A DNA stretch of 35,522 bases from Phoronis ovalis (GCA_028565635.1 JAOXYB010017961.1:1-35522), one strand, 5' to 3'; shown: positions 20,628 through 34,890, numbered from the stretch's first letter. The notes: a model not told the origin generated them from the sequence alone. Translations and numbers: made by a program.

Positions 20628-20639
20628 CCTGGTCAGGTG

Positions 20640-23187
20640 TCAGTCATGTGTCCAGGAATCATGTGCTACTCATACGCATGTGAATGGGATTTCACAGAAC
20701 ATCAGATCTTTTTTAAAGCGGATAATACTGCAATAAATACGTCTAGACAAGTCGTATGCATATAAACATTTACGTTTTGTCATTTATATTTGAATTGATA
20801 AAAATGGGACAGAATGCAAAAGTGAGTTGTAAATTTTAAATGATAAAATTAACAAAAAATCATGAAGAGCTAATAGTTCAGTAACACTAACATGTCCAGG
20901 AAAGTGTTTAGTATTTGTTGTCTCTGTTTAATCGACTTTTTCAGAAGTTGAAAACGGGATATGTCCAGTTTGCCAGTTAGATGGAGCCATTGTTCAACGG
21001 TAGTTGTTTATAGTCCTTAATATTGATGTGTACAATTTGACTATAGTCGTAGTACTTTATTCTGAGTCAGTTAGTCATAAAAGTTGTTATTTTGATTAAT
21101 TATATATATATTAAATATATATTGCCTTTTATGATGCATATGAAACAAACAAGGGTGCAACGCAACTCGTATTTTATAAAGTTAGCTAGCTCAGTGGGCA
21201 ATAAATTGACCGAAATCGACTTATAAAATTAGAGATTAACTTATTAACCCAAATATTAATAATTTATAAAGATTATGTGAACAATATGGCAAATGAAACA
21301 AACATTTTAACACAGATACTGATTGCAGATTACACAAGATAAATAGTCTATGATGCCAGTATTAGCTCGACACTCTTGAGTTTTATATATCCTAGGTTTA
21401 CATGTACAAGAAATTGAGGGGATAAAATACTAAAAAGTGTCTATTTTCAGTAGGGAATCTATTTTCAGAATGTCAGTGGGGGTGACTAAAAATACAGGTG
21501 GACGTTCATGTTCCCTGGGAAAAACTTTGTGAACCACATCAGGTGATTTATTCCACAAAATATGGAACACTACCATACCTACTATTTCATTTTAACAATT
21601 TGCATAAAATCGCAAAATAGAGTGGACTTGATGTCAAGTTATAATTATATTGGTAAATATGTGCTCGTGTTGCTTCTCTTGCCATTTCAAGAGTTTTATT
21701 GCAAGAACTTAAGGTATAGAATTCACCAGAGCTAGTACTTCATGCAAAATTGGAACCTTGTTCATTTCGTGGTCTACAACCAGAGGACACTAGTAACTTT
21801 ACACTGATGCCGTGATACGTAAATACGGTCTCGGTATAGTCAAACCTGAATGTTGTACAACCAGCTGCTGATTTATTAAAATTAAACATTTTACAGGTTC
21901 TTTTCTTGAAAAATACACGTTTTTAGTTCACTATTTCTTCTGTTAATATTTTAATTGCAGATGTGCAGATGAAACGTATCTTGCGAAGTTACATGCTCAC
22001 CAAATACACAAAAGAGGGAGACACTTGATCCCTAAGCAATATTTGGCAGACCCTCTACAGATTGCTCTAATTTATACCTATTTAATTCAATAAATCTGCC
22101 ATCTTTGTCAGTCTCCACATTTGTAGCAGATCTATCTGCGTTATACATTTCTTTCTATTTCGAGCAAGCCAGAAGTAAGTTAATTTTATCTTTCTTTATC
22201 AAGAATCATTTTTGAAAATTGTGAATATAAGTGAATAGAAAAATATTTGTCGCAATGATTTTTAGTTACATCATTCAGCAAAGACATTGCATAAAGAGCC
22301 GCGATAAAGAGATCTCTGTCATATTTAAAAATAAAGAAATCTACGGTCTTAGTTATAACTGTCCCACAGACTGTTAAAAAAATTTTATCCCAAAGTTTTA
22401 AAGTTTATCTTTTTTTTAACCTGCAGTATTTATTAGAAATATAGGTTTGAAACTCCGCGCGTTGCAAGGATCATATGACTTTTTCAATTTCTTAATACTT
22501 TTTTATTCGTGAAATGTAATAACGTTTTCTCTGGTTACTGATTCGCAATGATAAAATATGTCGTTACAATATCCAACTTTATTGTTTGGTTACTTTTCTC
22601 ATTTGTGTTTGTTATAAGTTTTCTGATGCGGAAAGCGACATGAACGGTTAATAATACTTCTATTATGATTGTAATATTTATTTATTTATTTTTCTTTCAA
22701 TCTCTTTGTTGTTATTAACTGTCTGTTTAACCTTTAATAGGTTAAAAAGCGTCTGCTCGTCTGCTTGCAGGACTGATTTTGCCGAATTTGGAATAAACAA
22801 ATACCTGTGTACCTGTGACATACTCTCGATACCAATATTTCCCCAGAAGATTTCAGAAAGTCCTGAACGGTTCACGGAGTGCGTACAGCTTTGGGATAAT
22901 GTCATTATCAAGGAAAATTTATTCATTGTAACTTTGTAAGGGGTCTGATTTCATATTAGGTCGGTTCCGTCAAATATTGACATAGCATTCAACCTTTGTG
23001 TCTCTGTAAACAAAACCCCTGGTGTTTTGGATTGGAGGCTATAATCGCGTCAAGTTATATACGAGAAGGAGAGATAAGTTACAGGACGTGTAAAAATTAT
23101 CCAGAAAATTATCATGTACTTGTACTAATTATGTACCAATTTCAAAGTTATGAAATAGCAGCATGTTTTTAATATGCGACATTGCAG
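20640..23187. other. Intergenic/upstream DNA between divergent genes
   Basis: AT-rich sequence separates the divergent FAS1 and serine-rich genes. Two places look like possible untranslated or small exons: a TTTAATTGCAG acceptor at 21950-21960, and a CTGCTTGCAG acceptor at 22770 followed by about 165 bp of higher GC ending near GTAAGG at 22937. Neither gives a recognisable protein or a phase that joins the next exon in frame. No other repeat or RNA gene was recognised. Confidence 0.4.
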
Positions 23188-26100
23188 TTTCATAGGATAT
23201 CAAGTGTCTATGGTTATTTAAACTTTGTTTTTTGCAAGAAAGTTTGTATGTCATACCAACGAGAAATATCGACAAACCAGTTCGGCTCTGCTGACGACAG
23301 TGATATTAGTGGCGAGTCACGATTATTTCGAATGCATGGAAGATCTAGAGATTCTTCATCTTCAAGTATACATCGCGTAAGATCTTCCGACACAGAGCAA
23401 CACGGAGAACTATTTATAGACAGTGACTCGTCTGCAAGGAGTACTCCAGTGTTAGTAGCTCATGGAGGATACACTCCAGAACTTAGAATAGACAGTCCGA
23501 CGACTTTTGGAAATAAGGATAGTGAAAGTCGTGGTCACAAAGAACTCCAAGACAATTCTTTTCCAAAAAAACAAAAGTTACAGTTACAAACTCAACTGTC
23601 AGACTCGACTGAAAATAATCAAAAATTGTCTAAAAGTGCTGTAGTTGTGAAAGATAGCACAAAGGGAGATCGACCAAAGTTATCAGAGAAACCGCGATCT
23701 TTTAGTGATTCTTACGACATTAAAAGCGTATTAAGTGTGGCATTATCGGAAGCCAAGATTGAAACTGAGCAATTAGAGAGTGGAAGAAGACTGAATGATT
23801 CAAATACCCTATCTGATAATTATGACAGACAAGTAGAAACAGCTGATAGAGAACATTCTTTAACAGTCTATCATGGTGGATTAGATGCTGAACATGTTAG
23901 AAAACCACAACCTTATGTTCGAAATAAAAGTTACATTTTAGCTCAGTTAGATGGTAATGTTTTACCAGCAAATATTTCAAGAAAAGCCTCAACTTTATCT
24001 ACTGAAGAAGTTTTACCTAGAGATATAAATCAAATATCAAAATATAAAGTTTCTGTAGAGAGGTCTGGAGGATTTGCTTCCGATTATGAGGAGGAAGGAC
24101 CAGTAAGAAAACCTCGTTCTGGCAGCAATGCAAGTGAATCATCAGCCAGGAATGGATCAGTGAAACGTAAAATTTCTTCTGCCGGTATTCCACAAAGACA
24201 TTTTCGACCAAGTTTACAGTTGCCTGCCACTGCACCTAATCCTTTATGTGATGACATAAATGTTGACTGTGAAAGTGTCACTAGCGAGGCAACTTCATGT
24301 AGTCTTGAAATAAGAAGTATTACTAATAATGCTTTTCAGCTGGTACAGGAATACCAAGACTTGGATGAATCTGTAACACCGGTCGTCTCTGCCAGTCCAA
24401 GGATTGCAAATTCATGGTCTAGGAATAGTTCTACTTCATCTGCTAGTTCAAGTGTTAAAATAAAACTTGCAAAAGTTAGTAAAGTAACTAATTTAACGTC
24501 ATTTAAAAATACGCCTTGTAGTTCTAGAGCAAGTAGTCGTAGGTCAAGCATAGAGTCAACAAAAAGCGAATATACACCGAGAGAAATGTCACTCAGGAGA
24601 AGAGCCAAAGATTTAGATTTAATATCCCCTGCTTCAGTTCCTATAAAGCCAGCACTGCCTTCATTTATATCTGCAATTCGCAAATTTAGCACAGGAAGCA
24701 GGGAAAGTCATAAGAAGTCAGATCAGCTGACAGGAAAAGCAACTTTAGAACTGTTAAAAAAGGACTGGCGTTCTTATATTTCGCGGAGTCCTCGCTCTCC
24801 TCGATCTCCTAGTCCTCCCTTACCCACATCCCCACCTCCGAAGTCACCTAGAGCATCACCTTCTAGGCAGTTGCCACTGGAAAATTTGTCAAATAAATTC
24901 CAGTCATGTTTAGAGAGAGCAGCTAGTGTCTGTAAAAGTCCCACACCACTGGATGACGAAAATTTAAAAAGCGAAAAAATAATAAATAAAGAAACTACTT
25001 CAAGATTGCAAGAGAAACGGGAAAAACACAGGCGGCCTAAAAAACTTGAAAGCGATAATGGAAGACGAAGTCCGTCATCATCATTTATGAGTCCACCATC
25101 AGTTCCACGTTCTCAACGCAGAGGTGGAATATCATCTTTACTATCCAGTTGCCCTAGCAATGAAAAAGGTTTGCCAAGCCCTAGAAGTGAATCGCCATTA
25201 TCAGATTCTGAAATAAATATTGAAAATAGTGCATTTGAAAGGGAAAAATCACCTTGTCATGCACAGGTACCCCGTGTGCCAACAATTGAAGAAGATGAAG
25301 GATTTGATACAGATTATGTTGACACATCAATGGACATTAAGTTAAAAGCAGATAATTTAGAACCTAGAAATTTACAGGAGCTAACCTCTAAACGACCACA
25401 ACGACGTGATACATCGTCAGGTGGGAATGGAGTCAGGTTTTTAACACATCCTCCTGACAGACGAGTTGCAGAACATGATTTAGGTCCAGAATCTGGTCCA
25501 ATGGATAGTAATGGGTTTGGGCCTTTAAGAGGCGGGGAAAGCCAGGGACTCCCTGGAACATTGGATAAGGGAGAACCATCATCGCTGTCCTTGCCAGATA
25601 GTACAATATCCCCCACAGATATAAGAGATACATATGGAGAAGTAGTTGAGAGCCTGACATCAGAGCCAACAGAATTAAATAGAGTGGATAGTTCACGGCG
25701 TAATGCAAAAAAACAATGGAAAAGTGATCCAAGTGGTAACAAAACTGAACCGGTAGACTTGCCAAAAGTTATTAATTCAGTACAAGCTCTAAGTAGTCCT
25801 GTACTGAATAAAGATAACATGCTGAATACATCCACAGGTGCTAATAAAAAATCGCAGTCTGACAATCTGTTGGAACCGAGACAGAATGAAGTAATAGGTG
25901 TTAATAAAGGCCGGATTCCATCGGCTATAGTTGTCACGCCTAGTACTCCGCATACTAGACATTCAAGATCGCAAACAATACCATACGTATCATCAAATAC
26001 AGTAAACGATGGTAGAAAGTCAGATACATTGCCTCTGCCGGGGTCAAAAACTAGGTTGAGTCGTAGTTTAAGTGATGCTAGAATGCATACAGAGAAGAAG

Positions 26101-26316
26101 CATGGATTACATACCTCACCTTCAGATGTAGGTATTCCCACTAGTCCAAGGCCACTTGATGCTAAATTATGCAAAGGAGTGTCTGACCCAGATTTGCAGT
26201 CACCAACGACACCTAAGCAGTATCCAGATTTTTCGATTGTAGATTTATTTGATGATAGGTGCTCAAGTCGACATCAAACCCCATCACCATCAGGGAGCAC
26301 ATCCAGTGTTTGCCAG
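23188..26316 (+). CDS. Large exon of a serine-rich, probably disordered protein (partial gene)
   Basis: One exon is open for 3.1 kb, from the acceptor TTGCAG (ends 23187) to the strong donor CAG|GTATGT (exon ends 26316, phase 0). The first in-frame ATG is at 23248 and would give 1023 residues before the splice. The exon could also be internal, because the frame stays open back to the acceptor. The protein is rich in Ser, Pro, Lys, Arg and Asp, with many Ser-Pro and Arg-Ser-Pro sites. A Pro-rich segment (about 514-541, repeated SPRSPRSP and PPLPTSPPPKSP) could bind SH3 or WW domains. An acidic patch (PTIEEDEGFDTD) lies near residue 680. There is no signal peptide, transmembrane segment or folded domain, which suggests an intracellular scaffold, cytoskeletal or GEF-type N-terminus. 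I do not recognise the family. The catalytic or folded part may be encoded beyond the window. The 286-codon antisense frame at 25314-26174 is a shadow. Confidence 0.85.
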
Positions 26317-28145
26317 GTATGTCCAATATTGTGTTATTAGATTTTAGCAGGGGTCGGAATTTAGTTTGTGAATTCAACAATCCTTTTCTGTGAATTAAAC
26401 TAACATTCCATTTATATTGTTTGTATGTGATAACTATTAACTTTTTCAGAGAATACAAAAATTTGGTGTCTGTCTATCTACCTTTAAATAGTAACTAAAA
26501 AAAGTCAAACAACACTGGCCCCTATTTGTAGTTGAACTAACTATGTATTCTAGTAAAGTTCATGTCTATTCGTTGCAAGATTCTGTAGACCAGTAGTTTT
26601 TCTACTGTTTATCTGTGAACTGTGGCTATTTACCCCAAAAACATGTGGCAAAAAATGCAAACATGGTTTTTGTATTATCAAACATTAATTTTATCAAAAA
26701 TATTAATTATTAAAACAGATTGGAATAGTTTCAAGTAAGCATACCAATAACATGTTCTGTACAAACATGTACATATAAAAAACATGATGAATGAAAGTTC
26801 TACATGTAGGAAGATACTTGGGATGTGTATGAAATAAACAGATACAAGAAAAAAGTAAAAATAAGTTCACAAGTTACTGCAAATAGGGTTCAACAAGGAT
26901 ACCAAAGATACAATACAGTGTCATCTGTTCACTTTTCTCTGATCCAATCAATGCAGGTGTTAACAGAGTCTGATAAAAAAAATCTATCTCTTGTTACATA
27001 ATTTGATGTGGACAGTAATATTTAAAGTGGTTTTAGAATTCCCAGATGTTCTAGTAAAGTTGCAAGCATGCTCTGTCTTTCTTATAATGGGATATCTGTT
27101 ACAGCACATTATATATATTAGGTCTCATTCTTATCACTTTGTAAACACACAGTGCAAGCAGATTCTGTAAACAATACTTTATGGATCTTCTGTCAGTGTC
27201 CACAGTGATAGTTGGACCCTTTCAATATAATCCAATGAAACTACAAGTGATTATTCATGCAAGCAATGCAGATATATTACATTTTATGTATTATGTTTCT
27301 GCAGTATGAAATTAATAACATGACTACATGTTTATATCTAGATAATCTATAATTTATCTGGCAGTGTAAATCAGGGCTGACTAGCATCCACCGATTATCA
27401 CATACAATCGTTTTTCATTCACTTAAATCGCTTTATATGGACACATTTTTGAGAAAAAACTAATTGACTTTTATGTGTCATTGAATGCCAATTGCTCACA
27501 TAACTTGAAATTGTAATCATGTTTTCAAAATGTGAAACTCAAGTGAAAATGGTCTGTCAGGCAAAACCTGACCAAAGAAGAACTAATATTCAGTGCCAGA
27601 CTGATTTATCATTGTTAGCTGACAATTTTTCTCTTATTACTTCATTTATAACATTAATTGAATTTAGAAATGAAAATTAAAATGTAAAACTGAATGTTTT
27701 GGGCGCCTTATATCATAAAACTAAATAGTAATTCCCAAATTAAATATTAAATGTCTGCTTGGAAAAAAAATGTAGTATTGCTGCAGAGACTATATCTGGG
27801 TTATAATAAATTTGGAAGTTTACCAGTCAGTTCCCTTTATATGATAGGAAGTGCTGAACACTTCATTGCTTGTTTGTAATGATTTGGTTCATAATTATTA
27901 ATAGCTTAGTCCATAAAATAAATATTACTCTTGCCCCCAATAGGAAATTCACTTGGTTCATTCAAGTTCTGGTCAATAATGTTTTAAGCCTGTATAGGAT
28001 CATTTTGAATGCAACTGACAACAGGCATATTTCATAGGTCCCACCTAAAACTTACACAAAGTTTTAAGAACGTGCCGTAAGTTTATAATGTCAAGAAAAT
28101 AAAATTGACAAAGTGCGAAATTTAATAAAATCTATCTGCGATCTA

Positions 28146-28818
28146 CTTACGCAAGTAACTTAAGATGGGTTAAAATTTATTTCCAGAGGCACGCGCTATA
28201 ATTCAGAATTATCCCCGCACATTTTACTACATGTCATTTGCTTATCTCCACAGGAAGGAGAGCATGCGCCACTGAGGACTATTGCTTGCTGTGAAGCTGG
28301 AACGATATAATTCAAATTCCGCGCGTTCGCTTTATTTTGTAAATTATGGAAAGTTATTCTATGAGATCATGTAATAAGAACTTACTTTTGCACATATTGC
28401 ATTCTCAAACTATTTCGGTGGTTTTTAGAAATAATGTATTTTCAAGTGATAATGGCGGATTTCATAAGAGTTATATTTAAAAATATTGTTATTTAAAATG
28501 GAAGCAAAAAACAAAATATGCCTTAGTCCAGTTATCTTCTTGAATAAACACTAACTAATTTTACCAAAAAAATTAAATCATTTATCTCGTTGAATGCGCG
28601 AAAATTTAGTTGAAGTAGGTGTAATTTTTATGGGTGACGTGATCATTTAGCCAAAAGCAGTGAGTGCCACATTAAAGGTTATAATGTTCTTAACAAACAA
28701 GCTTTAAAATGAAAAATTTAACCTTTTTATTTATTCAGAAATATCACAAAAACAACTATGCAGTGCCACAAATGGCGAAACGTGGTTAACAAACACCTGC
28801 CTTAAGTACTTGCGTAAT
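28146..28818. repeat. Possible inverted-repeat element
   Basis: TTACGCAAGTAACTTAAG near 28147 is matched in inverse by CTTAAGTACTTGCGTAA near 28802, with one base missing. The intervening 650 bp is somewhat less AT-rich at its left side than the surroundings. The arms are short, and no target duplication was found. Confidence 0.3.
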
Positions 28819-29529
28819 GCATTTTTTGTATCTGACCAGCTCATTTTCCTAATTTCTATTTTATATAAAATTTTAATTACCTATGAATGATATTGTTTTG
28901 AAGTTTTTATAGATAGCCATTTATTTAGAAGTTCAAACTGTAATATACATGGAAATATACATTGCTCTGCATTGTCTATACTGCATGTGGATCAAGTGTA
29001 CACTAATGCAAATTTAATATGTTGTGTGGCACAGTATTTTGGGCAAAAACATGACCTTAAGTACAAATGGCTAAAAGCAGTATAAGGAAAAAATTAGCTG
29101 AATACAAGGACTTCACCCTGCAATTAATTACTATGTTGTGCTCATGGAATGCAGATCTTATTATTATAATTTGCTAGTTGTGTGCTATATGACCCCTCAT
29201 TATCTCAGCAGTGACTCTGGCTATGTAGTTCAATTTTGGCTTGAATTACTAAGTAGTACAATGGGTATATTAGTATATATCTAAGACTCTTGACTTAGTT
29301 CTGTTGTTAAGGACTACCAGTAATAACTTAATCTCAGATTTTCTGTTTAATTTGTTACAGTTTGTCAGGAACAGTATCTAAGCAGATTAGTTGAAAAAAT
29401 TCAGGCTTTTAATATGGTGATTTTTTTTTTGAAAATATAGGTAGCTGTATCAATGACGGGCTTGATTGGATGGAATTCATGTAATTGTGGACCATACCTG
29501 TTTGCAGCAAATATATATAATGTTTCAAA

Positions 29530-29573
29530 CAAATATATTTAACATTTGAAGCAAATATATTTAACATTTGATA
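29530..29573 (+). repeat. Short tandem repeat, about 22-bp unit
   Basis: CAAATATATTTAACATTTGA occurs twice in direct succession, preceded by a related partial copy (GCAAATATATATAATGTTTC). It is non-coding. Confidence 0.7.
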
Positions 29574-32500
29574 ATATTCTAGCAGATGGTTTGAGCTACT
29601 TTGAATTTCGCATCAGCAGTAGGTCTTATAAATCTTCTTTAACAAGTAGCTATTTTAAGCTGTGGCCTTTCAAGCAGAAAGCTTGCAAAAAGTCGAGTTA
29701 TTCTTTCTAAATGAAACATGCTTTCGCAAGATCACGAGAAACTTGTTTTGATCTTCTTTGACGCAATTAAGTTGTGCAAATAAGTCATACATGTACACGC
29801 TTGAAATCCCACTTACTTAATTTTGTTCCTCCATAAAATAGGGTTTGCACATAGTAAATTGATACTTATTAATTCTGCCATCTTACATTCTGGATAAGAA
29901 TAGAACCTAAATACTTTTCTCTGTGGACTCAACCTCTTCATACAGCATGATATATGTAGGTTTTATTTAGCTGCATTTTCTCATTCCTTTTAACTCTAGA
30001 AACCATGTAAAATTTGCGTTGGAGTGTATGGACTTTCTCATTAATGTTATTTGATAAAATAATTGAGCAAGTATTAATTACTTATGTAGTTCGACAGCCA
30101 TATTTATTTACTCCAATGTAATTAACTATGTTATTCTAAAGAATATTCAGACTAGTTATAAAAGGATGGATACCTGCTGCTAAGGAAATTTATGGAGTCT
30201 AGAACATCCTTGGACATCCTAGTGTCTGATGTAATATTAGCTTTCCAATAATAGATTACCAGGCTTTTTGGAAACTGCATATATCAGAAGCAGGGCATGG
30301 GATCCAGTATTTTTTTAAACTTTTAACCTTCTAAAAAGTAGGTGTAAAATCATTTTCAGCCAAATTTTAAATCTAACATTAAAGTGTATAGCTCATACTT
30401 ACAACTGCCACATTGGTCAATGACACAATATAAAATTGGTGTGAAGGAATCTTTTAGGAATAACCGACCTTTCCTTAAAAATTATAAATTGCCCGGTAAT
30501 ACCTGGTAAATTGAATAAAGCCAAAACAACATATGCATTTGCAAGACGGACACATATATCCGTCATGATTCAGAGAATCCTAAAACAAGTGCGTTTCTTG
30601 TAAATTGCTACGAGTGGAAATTGAAATGAGTTCTTATAAAATGATTTAGGTGAATGAAAAACAGTGGATGTTAGGCAGCCACTGTGGTCAAAGATTTAAA
30701 GACAACATTTGATATGCAATCACAGTTATCAAATTATTATATAATCTATGAAAAATGTATACACACATTTAAGGCAATTCTTGTGTCAATATTATGAACT
30801 TTGGTAGAGTCTTGAATTAGTGCATTATTTTGTATTATAGAACAAGAAATGTCTATGCAGTTCATGGTGTTAAATGTATGTACCTTCCTTGTATTAATTT
30901 GTTTTTCTGAATGTTGAAAAGATTTGCCATTTTACCTTTGCTTGTAAAAGATCCATATGGTTAAGTTGAAGGAATGTCCATTAGAATTCTTTTCAATAGC
31001 AATTCTATTTAATGGGGGGAATTTCAAACTGAAATAATGCAATTTATATGTCTTTTGACATTTTAGAAGTACATAGCCCAGAAATATAATTTCCTTAGTC
31101 TGACAAGAGTTCGCACAGGAACAAACTGAAATAATCTCTCATGCAAATGCTTGAAAGATAAATCGTGCAACATAAGTATCTCATGTTTAATCCACCGATT
31201 GAGGTACGGTAGATTGAAACAAAAATTGCAAATATTTTGCAGGTGGATGATTTATCTTCAAAGATAGAAATGCACAGTCACATCACTAGCATGTTAATTC
31301 TTGATGAAAGAGTCAAAAGCAAATTACTCCTACAGACACTCTTTGTTAATATTCTTCCAAGACTTTTCTTCGTCATCTTACCACTTTTGCCCTATGATTT
31401 TTATGAAAAAAAACACTTGAAATACGATGACAATCAGTTCTGCATTTTACATACAATTCCTGTATACAAATATTGTGCATACAACATAGTGACCAATCTA
31501 CTGGCCTAGGAAGAATGTGTAGTTGCGATTGAATTTTTATAGTGCGAACGATCAGAATAGCGATTAAAGTTTTTAAGATTTTTTTTCTTGCTAATATTTT
31601 GATTGCGATTGTCAGTGTGAACAAGGCTTTAGTCTTGTATATCTTGGATTTCTCCACAAAGTTTATTTGACAATTGGGTAGAAGGATTAGCTTTACGCAA
31701 GTCTCCAAACAGTAATATACAGGCTGGTGCTGAGACTGGAAATATAAGTCCTGAATTGAACGTGTAATGACACGAGCCCAGAAAAATCACAGACCAGGAG
31801 GCTTCTTTCTATGCAGGAGTCTTAAATTATCATATTCATCTTTATCAAATTTTAATCAGTACAACTGTAGTAATTTTAGATTAGACTACATAGAAACTCA
31901 GAAGTGTTTTCCCAAGTAATTTTTAAGCCAAGCACAGGAAAAACATAACTGACATAATGCAATACCAAAATATTTTTAAAGAATACTTGAAATGTGACTG
32001 TTCAACAATATGTAATCTCAGGATTATGTTGACAAATTATGCAGTATATTTTATTAGATATTTTTCTGTGCCAGTAATTTCAGCTCAAGTTCCACTTAAA
32101 TAAATCTGGAATTAACTAGTGAGTCTGATTGATTGTTCTCATTGTTAATTGATTATTTTCACATTCTGTGTATTACCATCTCTCATGCAGACATTTTCCC
32201 CTTCTATTTTTCATTTATAGAGGGATAATAAGATATCAATAGGGTTGGCAAAATGTGGTGTTTTTAGGATTATCTGCAGTGGAAACTTTAAAAAATTTTT
32301 TTGGTTGATGTTATTTAAATTTAGGCCATCAAATAAATTGGAGGCACTTCCTCTTATCTGCCCCTAAATTAGCCATTGCATAATTAAAATATTTGCATTT
32401 AATCTTTTTCAGTGTTGTAACTGATGCATGCAGTACTGTGTTTTACATTAAGTTCCATCCATAAATACTATAAATCAGAGATGTCTTATGAATTAAATTA

Positions 32501-34160
32501 CTTTTAAACTCATGTTTTTCTGGTAATGAACTTATTTGGTATCATAGAGTTCTTATCAGTACCAGTTGTAACATTAACTAGTGGCAGGTATCATATTCAC
32601 AGCCCAACAGTTGTCTATATAATGGAAAACATTTTTATTGTTCTATAATAAAGAGTAAAAATGAATTATAGACAGGATTTTCGAAGTATACTGACTTGCA
32701 GTACTTCTTGGCTTGTTTACCAAAGTCATTAATATTTATCCACTGGGGAACAGAACGACATCCTGATACATGAGTGATAATATTTTACCTATATATATTT
32801 GAGACTTAAATAAATGGATCATAAGACTTAAAATATGTATATAAAGGTTACATGTTGAGAGCTCTGGAATAGATAGTATGGTTATTTGGAGTGTGATGGT
32901 ATCCCGCATTGACATTTTATCTGATATATGATAATATATGATCACAAACAACACAGGAGTGTACCTGCTTCTGAGCATGAACATAAATTGTGTTGTAAAA
33001 GTTAATAAATTTATCAAGTGGACTCATTTGTTATATTGACTTTATTATGAAATAAAAGATAGAAAAAACCTGTACCCATTCTTAAATTTTATCTTTAAAG
33101 ATACCCTATTAAACTTCACAGTAGGTGGGCTTTATATGTATGCCACTGTTTTATAAATTATACTTTCCAGATTTAATTGAATTTCGGTTGTTTTGATGCT
33201 ATTTTAATTTTAAATTACTAAACTGACTTCATTGAATGTGGCCCCAATCTGGCACTAAAGTCCACTTACAAACTAATAATAGTTTTACTCCAAACAATGT
33301 TTACAAAATACTAACTGATATACAATAAAAAGATGATGTAACTGAGAGAATTCTTTATCCTGATAAAAAGTTATCACTCACTTTTTCTCACCAACTTTAA
33401 AAAAATATACAATGACTGAGAACTGCTTATTTCTTTTTTTAACCTAGGTTAACTTGTTATTGCATGACAGCTGCCTGGTAGATGTTGCTTCTTATAGAAT
33501 AAAGAGATATTATTTGAATGTCCTATCTCTGTTGATTGATTCAGATGCTGTTTTTTTTTTCAAGCAGTGAAGGCCAGTAAAGATTTGTAGTATTTAAATG
33601 AGTGAAAATGAAATTACCTCAAAAGGAACTGGGTCTGGTCCTGATTGTTGTTTGATGACTTTAGTTAAGTTTAATATGGAAACCACTTCTACATAACATG
33701 CGATTTGAGTTTCTTCCTTTTTTTGGTAGCTCATAATGGTAAGCGCATGTTGGTGTTATGTTATTGTAGTTTGCACACCATGCACAGGTTGTGTGCTGAC
33801 GTAATTTGCAGTGTATGCATTAGTATGTTTCTAAAGGGCTGTGATGTTCATCCTGGAAGTCATTGTTAATTATTGTAAATTAATACCTAACAAAAATAAG
33901 AGTTATTTTTATCTTTGTGAATGTTTTGTTTATTAGGTGGACTGGTTAACTTGTTTTTTACATATAAATATAAATGATTTATAAAAATTGAAGTTTGTAT
34001 ATTATATGTGATGAAAATTAAAATGTTATATGTTTTAACAATCAAAGATTCAAGAGATACTGTGGGATTAACATATATAATCCAGTCAACAAAAAAAAAT
34101 TGAAAGAGGGGATTGGGAGGTCAGAATGATAAGGAAAGGGAGGGTGCATTGCGATATTTT

Positions 34161-34265
34161 CAACATCCGCTGATTAGAATGAACGCCCACAATTTAGTCC
34201 AGTTCCAACATCCGTTGATTAGATTCAAACACCTGTCTATTTTATTTTGGTGACTAGAATTGTAT
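34161..34265 (+). repeat. Two-copy repeat beginning CAACATCCG(C/T)TGATTAGA
   Basis: Two direct copies start at 34161 and 34206, 45 bp apart, with similarity fading after about 20 bp. A CGGATGTT-containing sequence also occurs near 18784. Confidence 0.5.
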
Positions 34266-34782
34266 AAAAAATGGTTGCTAGCTATCAGTATTGACACCAG
34301 GGCTGCTTGGATATTCAAGATTTTTATCAAAGATTTCACACCTAGCCGTCTCGTAATCCATTATCTGATTGAGACAGACTTGCTGCGCTATCAGAATGGC
34401 TGCTTTGATTCCCTTTGATTGGACGATCTGGCTGCAAGAGTTACTATTCAGTTGTTAGGTCTAGGAAATATGTCGCTGTTAAATCTGATAGCAAAGGGCT
34501 ATGCTAGTTTTGGGCATAAGGGCTTCAATAATTGTTATGTAAACTGCAATAACAACTTTTTAAGATTCCTGTTATAAGATTGACACAAAAGTTCTTTAAC
34601 CACAGTCCAGGCAAAGTTACTAGATTTTTTTTCCTGTATCACGATAAGAAAGCACCCAACCATCAATTAGAAATTGATTGTAAACCAGATTCCCAGTTTA
34701 GCCAATGACAAATGCAATTTGTTACTATGGTAATTCTTCTCAAATTCGTACAAAAAAATAAATATATTTTTTAAAATTTTTT

Positions 34783-34890
34783 GGGGGTGTACGAAATTTG
34801 GGAAATACAAAATTCTCCGAAAATATGGGTGTACGAATTCTCGGAAACTGTAATAAAGGGGGTGTACGAATATGGGAATTCCCGAAAAAT
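34783..34890 (+). repeat. Degenerate tandem repeat with GGGTGTACGAA
   Basis: GGGTGTACGAA occurs three times in about 90 bp, each copy followed by a GGGAAAT or TCGGAAAC-like segment. Overlapping small open frames on both strands come from this repeat and are not genes. Confidence 0.6.

Noticed and set aside
25314-26174. 286-codon minus-strand open frame
   Set aside because: Antisense shadow of the serine-rich exon. The sense frame is longer, has proper splice signals and a sensible composition.
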